DNA of 64,000 nucleotides from positions 13,453 to 77,452 of the forward strand of contig JTDE01002004.1 of the NCBI GenBank assembly GCA_014338405.1, in the 5' to 3' direction. Shown here piece after piece: positions 63,380-64,000 of the stretch; within the stretch, counting starts at the first letter, position 1, and each line of letters begins with the position of its first letter. The position numbers were made by a program, and so were the translations under genes. Origin of the DNA: Paragonimus skrjabini miyazakii. Its lineage: Eukaryota > Platyhelminthes > Trematoda > Plagiorchiida > Troglotrematidae. Below the pieces are notes generated by a model that was not told where the DNA came from, did not search any database, and was given only the letters and a program-made list of their open reading frames with translations.

Positions 63380-64000
63380 TTAGTTAGCCACTATCCCACC
63401 TAACTACTCCAGGCACCGACTCTATGAGTCGCCACAGTCCCGTCCCGGGAGGTGAACCCCATCTACAATTCTCTACGCCAGGTCATCATCTGTCCACCAC
63501 ACACCTTATTTCAGTCAGCCGCAACGTCGGCACCTAGAGTTTCGTGCGGCTGACGACCAACCTGATTTAACAATCTAAGTCTGTGGGAGTGTAAGGACTG
63601 AACGAAAGAACTCGTTTGACAACCACTACCAAATAGCCGCCTCTTAACATCTTCGGTGTTTACTAACTGGTGCCACCCGACATGAGCGATCGAACGCAAA
63701 CACTGATGGTTAGTTACCTGGAGACGGTTCACATCTTCTTCCCTGAGCGGCCATGTTTCGCCGCTGTAAAGTAAGACAGCTCTTACTGTTGTCATATATA
63801 CGCAACCATTCCAGCCTCAGAGAGATGCCTCTCTGTCGCCAGAGACACCTCAAATTAGTAAACATCGCCTTAATCTTACAGATACGCGCTTCCACTTTAT
63901 TCCCCACATCTCCGCCGCCACTGCCGCCGCTGATGCAGCTTTCACAGTAGAGCAGCCGATCATCAATCTCCATGACTTCATTATCTAATATTAAATCTAC
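63380..64000 (-). mobile_element. 3' part of a non-LTR retrotransposon (LINE), broken, cut by the window edge
   Basis: The - strand encodes the region just after the RT palm of many invertebrate LINEs: KVEARICKIKAMFTNLRCLW and then, in a second frame, TTVRAVLLYSGETWPLREED, RLQVTNHQCLRSIAHVGW, and HRLRLLNQVGR. The usual order is N.K...RI.KA...F..L..LW, then (A/V)RAVLLYG.ETWPL, then D..CLR.I..V.W, then LRWLGHV.R. A frameshift lies near 63815. Further left GQMMTWRRE resembles the (G)GQ..TW.R segment. The 5' part lies beyond the window. Confidence 0.82.

Overview
The window looks like one scaffold segment of a eukaryotic nuclear genome, most likely a digenean flatworm with large introns. That assignment is inference. 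It rests on long AT-rich introns, a phase-consistent GT..AG split gene, decayed Ty3/Gypsy and LINE retroelements, and a tRNA-derived SINE-like repeat. There is no prokaryotic layout: no operons, no ribosome binding sites and no long ORFs. Two 100-N scaffold gaps lie at 30012-30111 and 47641-47740, so distances across them are nominal.

The one confidently supported cellular gene is on the + strand. It encodes a polypeptide N-acetylgalactosaminyltransferase (GALNT, GT27 family, mucin-type O-glycosylation in the Golgi). Three exons (coding part 14742-15128, 25630-25852, 46448-47178) join in phase 0 and phase 1. The product is 446 aa: a short type II membrane anchor, a very short stem, and a GT-A catalytic domain with DSH, WGGEN and SRVGH motifs. 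The C-terminal ricin-type lectin domain usual in this family is absent, because a stop codon follows soon after the catalytic domain. Introns are about 10.5 kb and 20.6 kb.

Layout from left to right. About 290-2460 is a decayed, internally deleted Ty3/Gypsy element on the - strand. 2470-10048 holds no recognised gene. 10049-13507 is a second Ty3/Gypsy element (- strand) with two ~200 bp LTRs, a candidate 5-bp target duplication, and broken gag, protease, RT and RNase H but no integrase core. 14742-47178 is the GALNT gene. Its second intron contains retropepsin and zinc-knuckle remnants (37.6 kb, 39.5 kb), a SINE-like copy (38.5 kb) and an exon-like segment on the opposite strand (41953-42118). 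Downstream lie a SINE-like copy facing an inverted partial copy (48973-49371), weak exon-like candidates (48457-48613, 51799-52137, 53092-53247), a GC-rich LTR-like segment with a 39-bp direct repeat (about 61640-62300), and the 3' part of a non-LTR retrotransposon (- strand) running off the right edge.

No tRNA, rRNA or CRISPR array was seen. The most interesting points are the lectin-less GALNT, its two in-phase alternative donors at exon 2, and the uncertain start of the protein.
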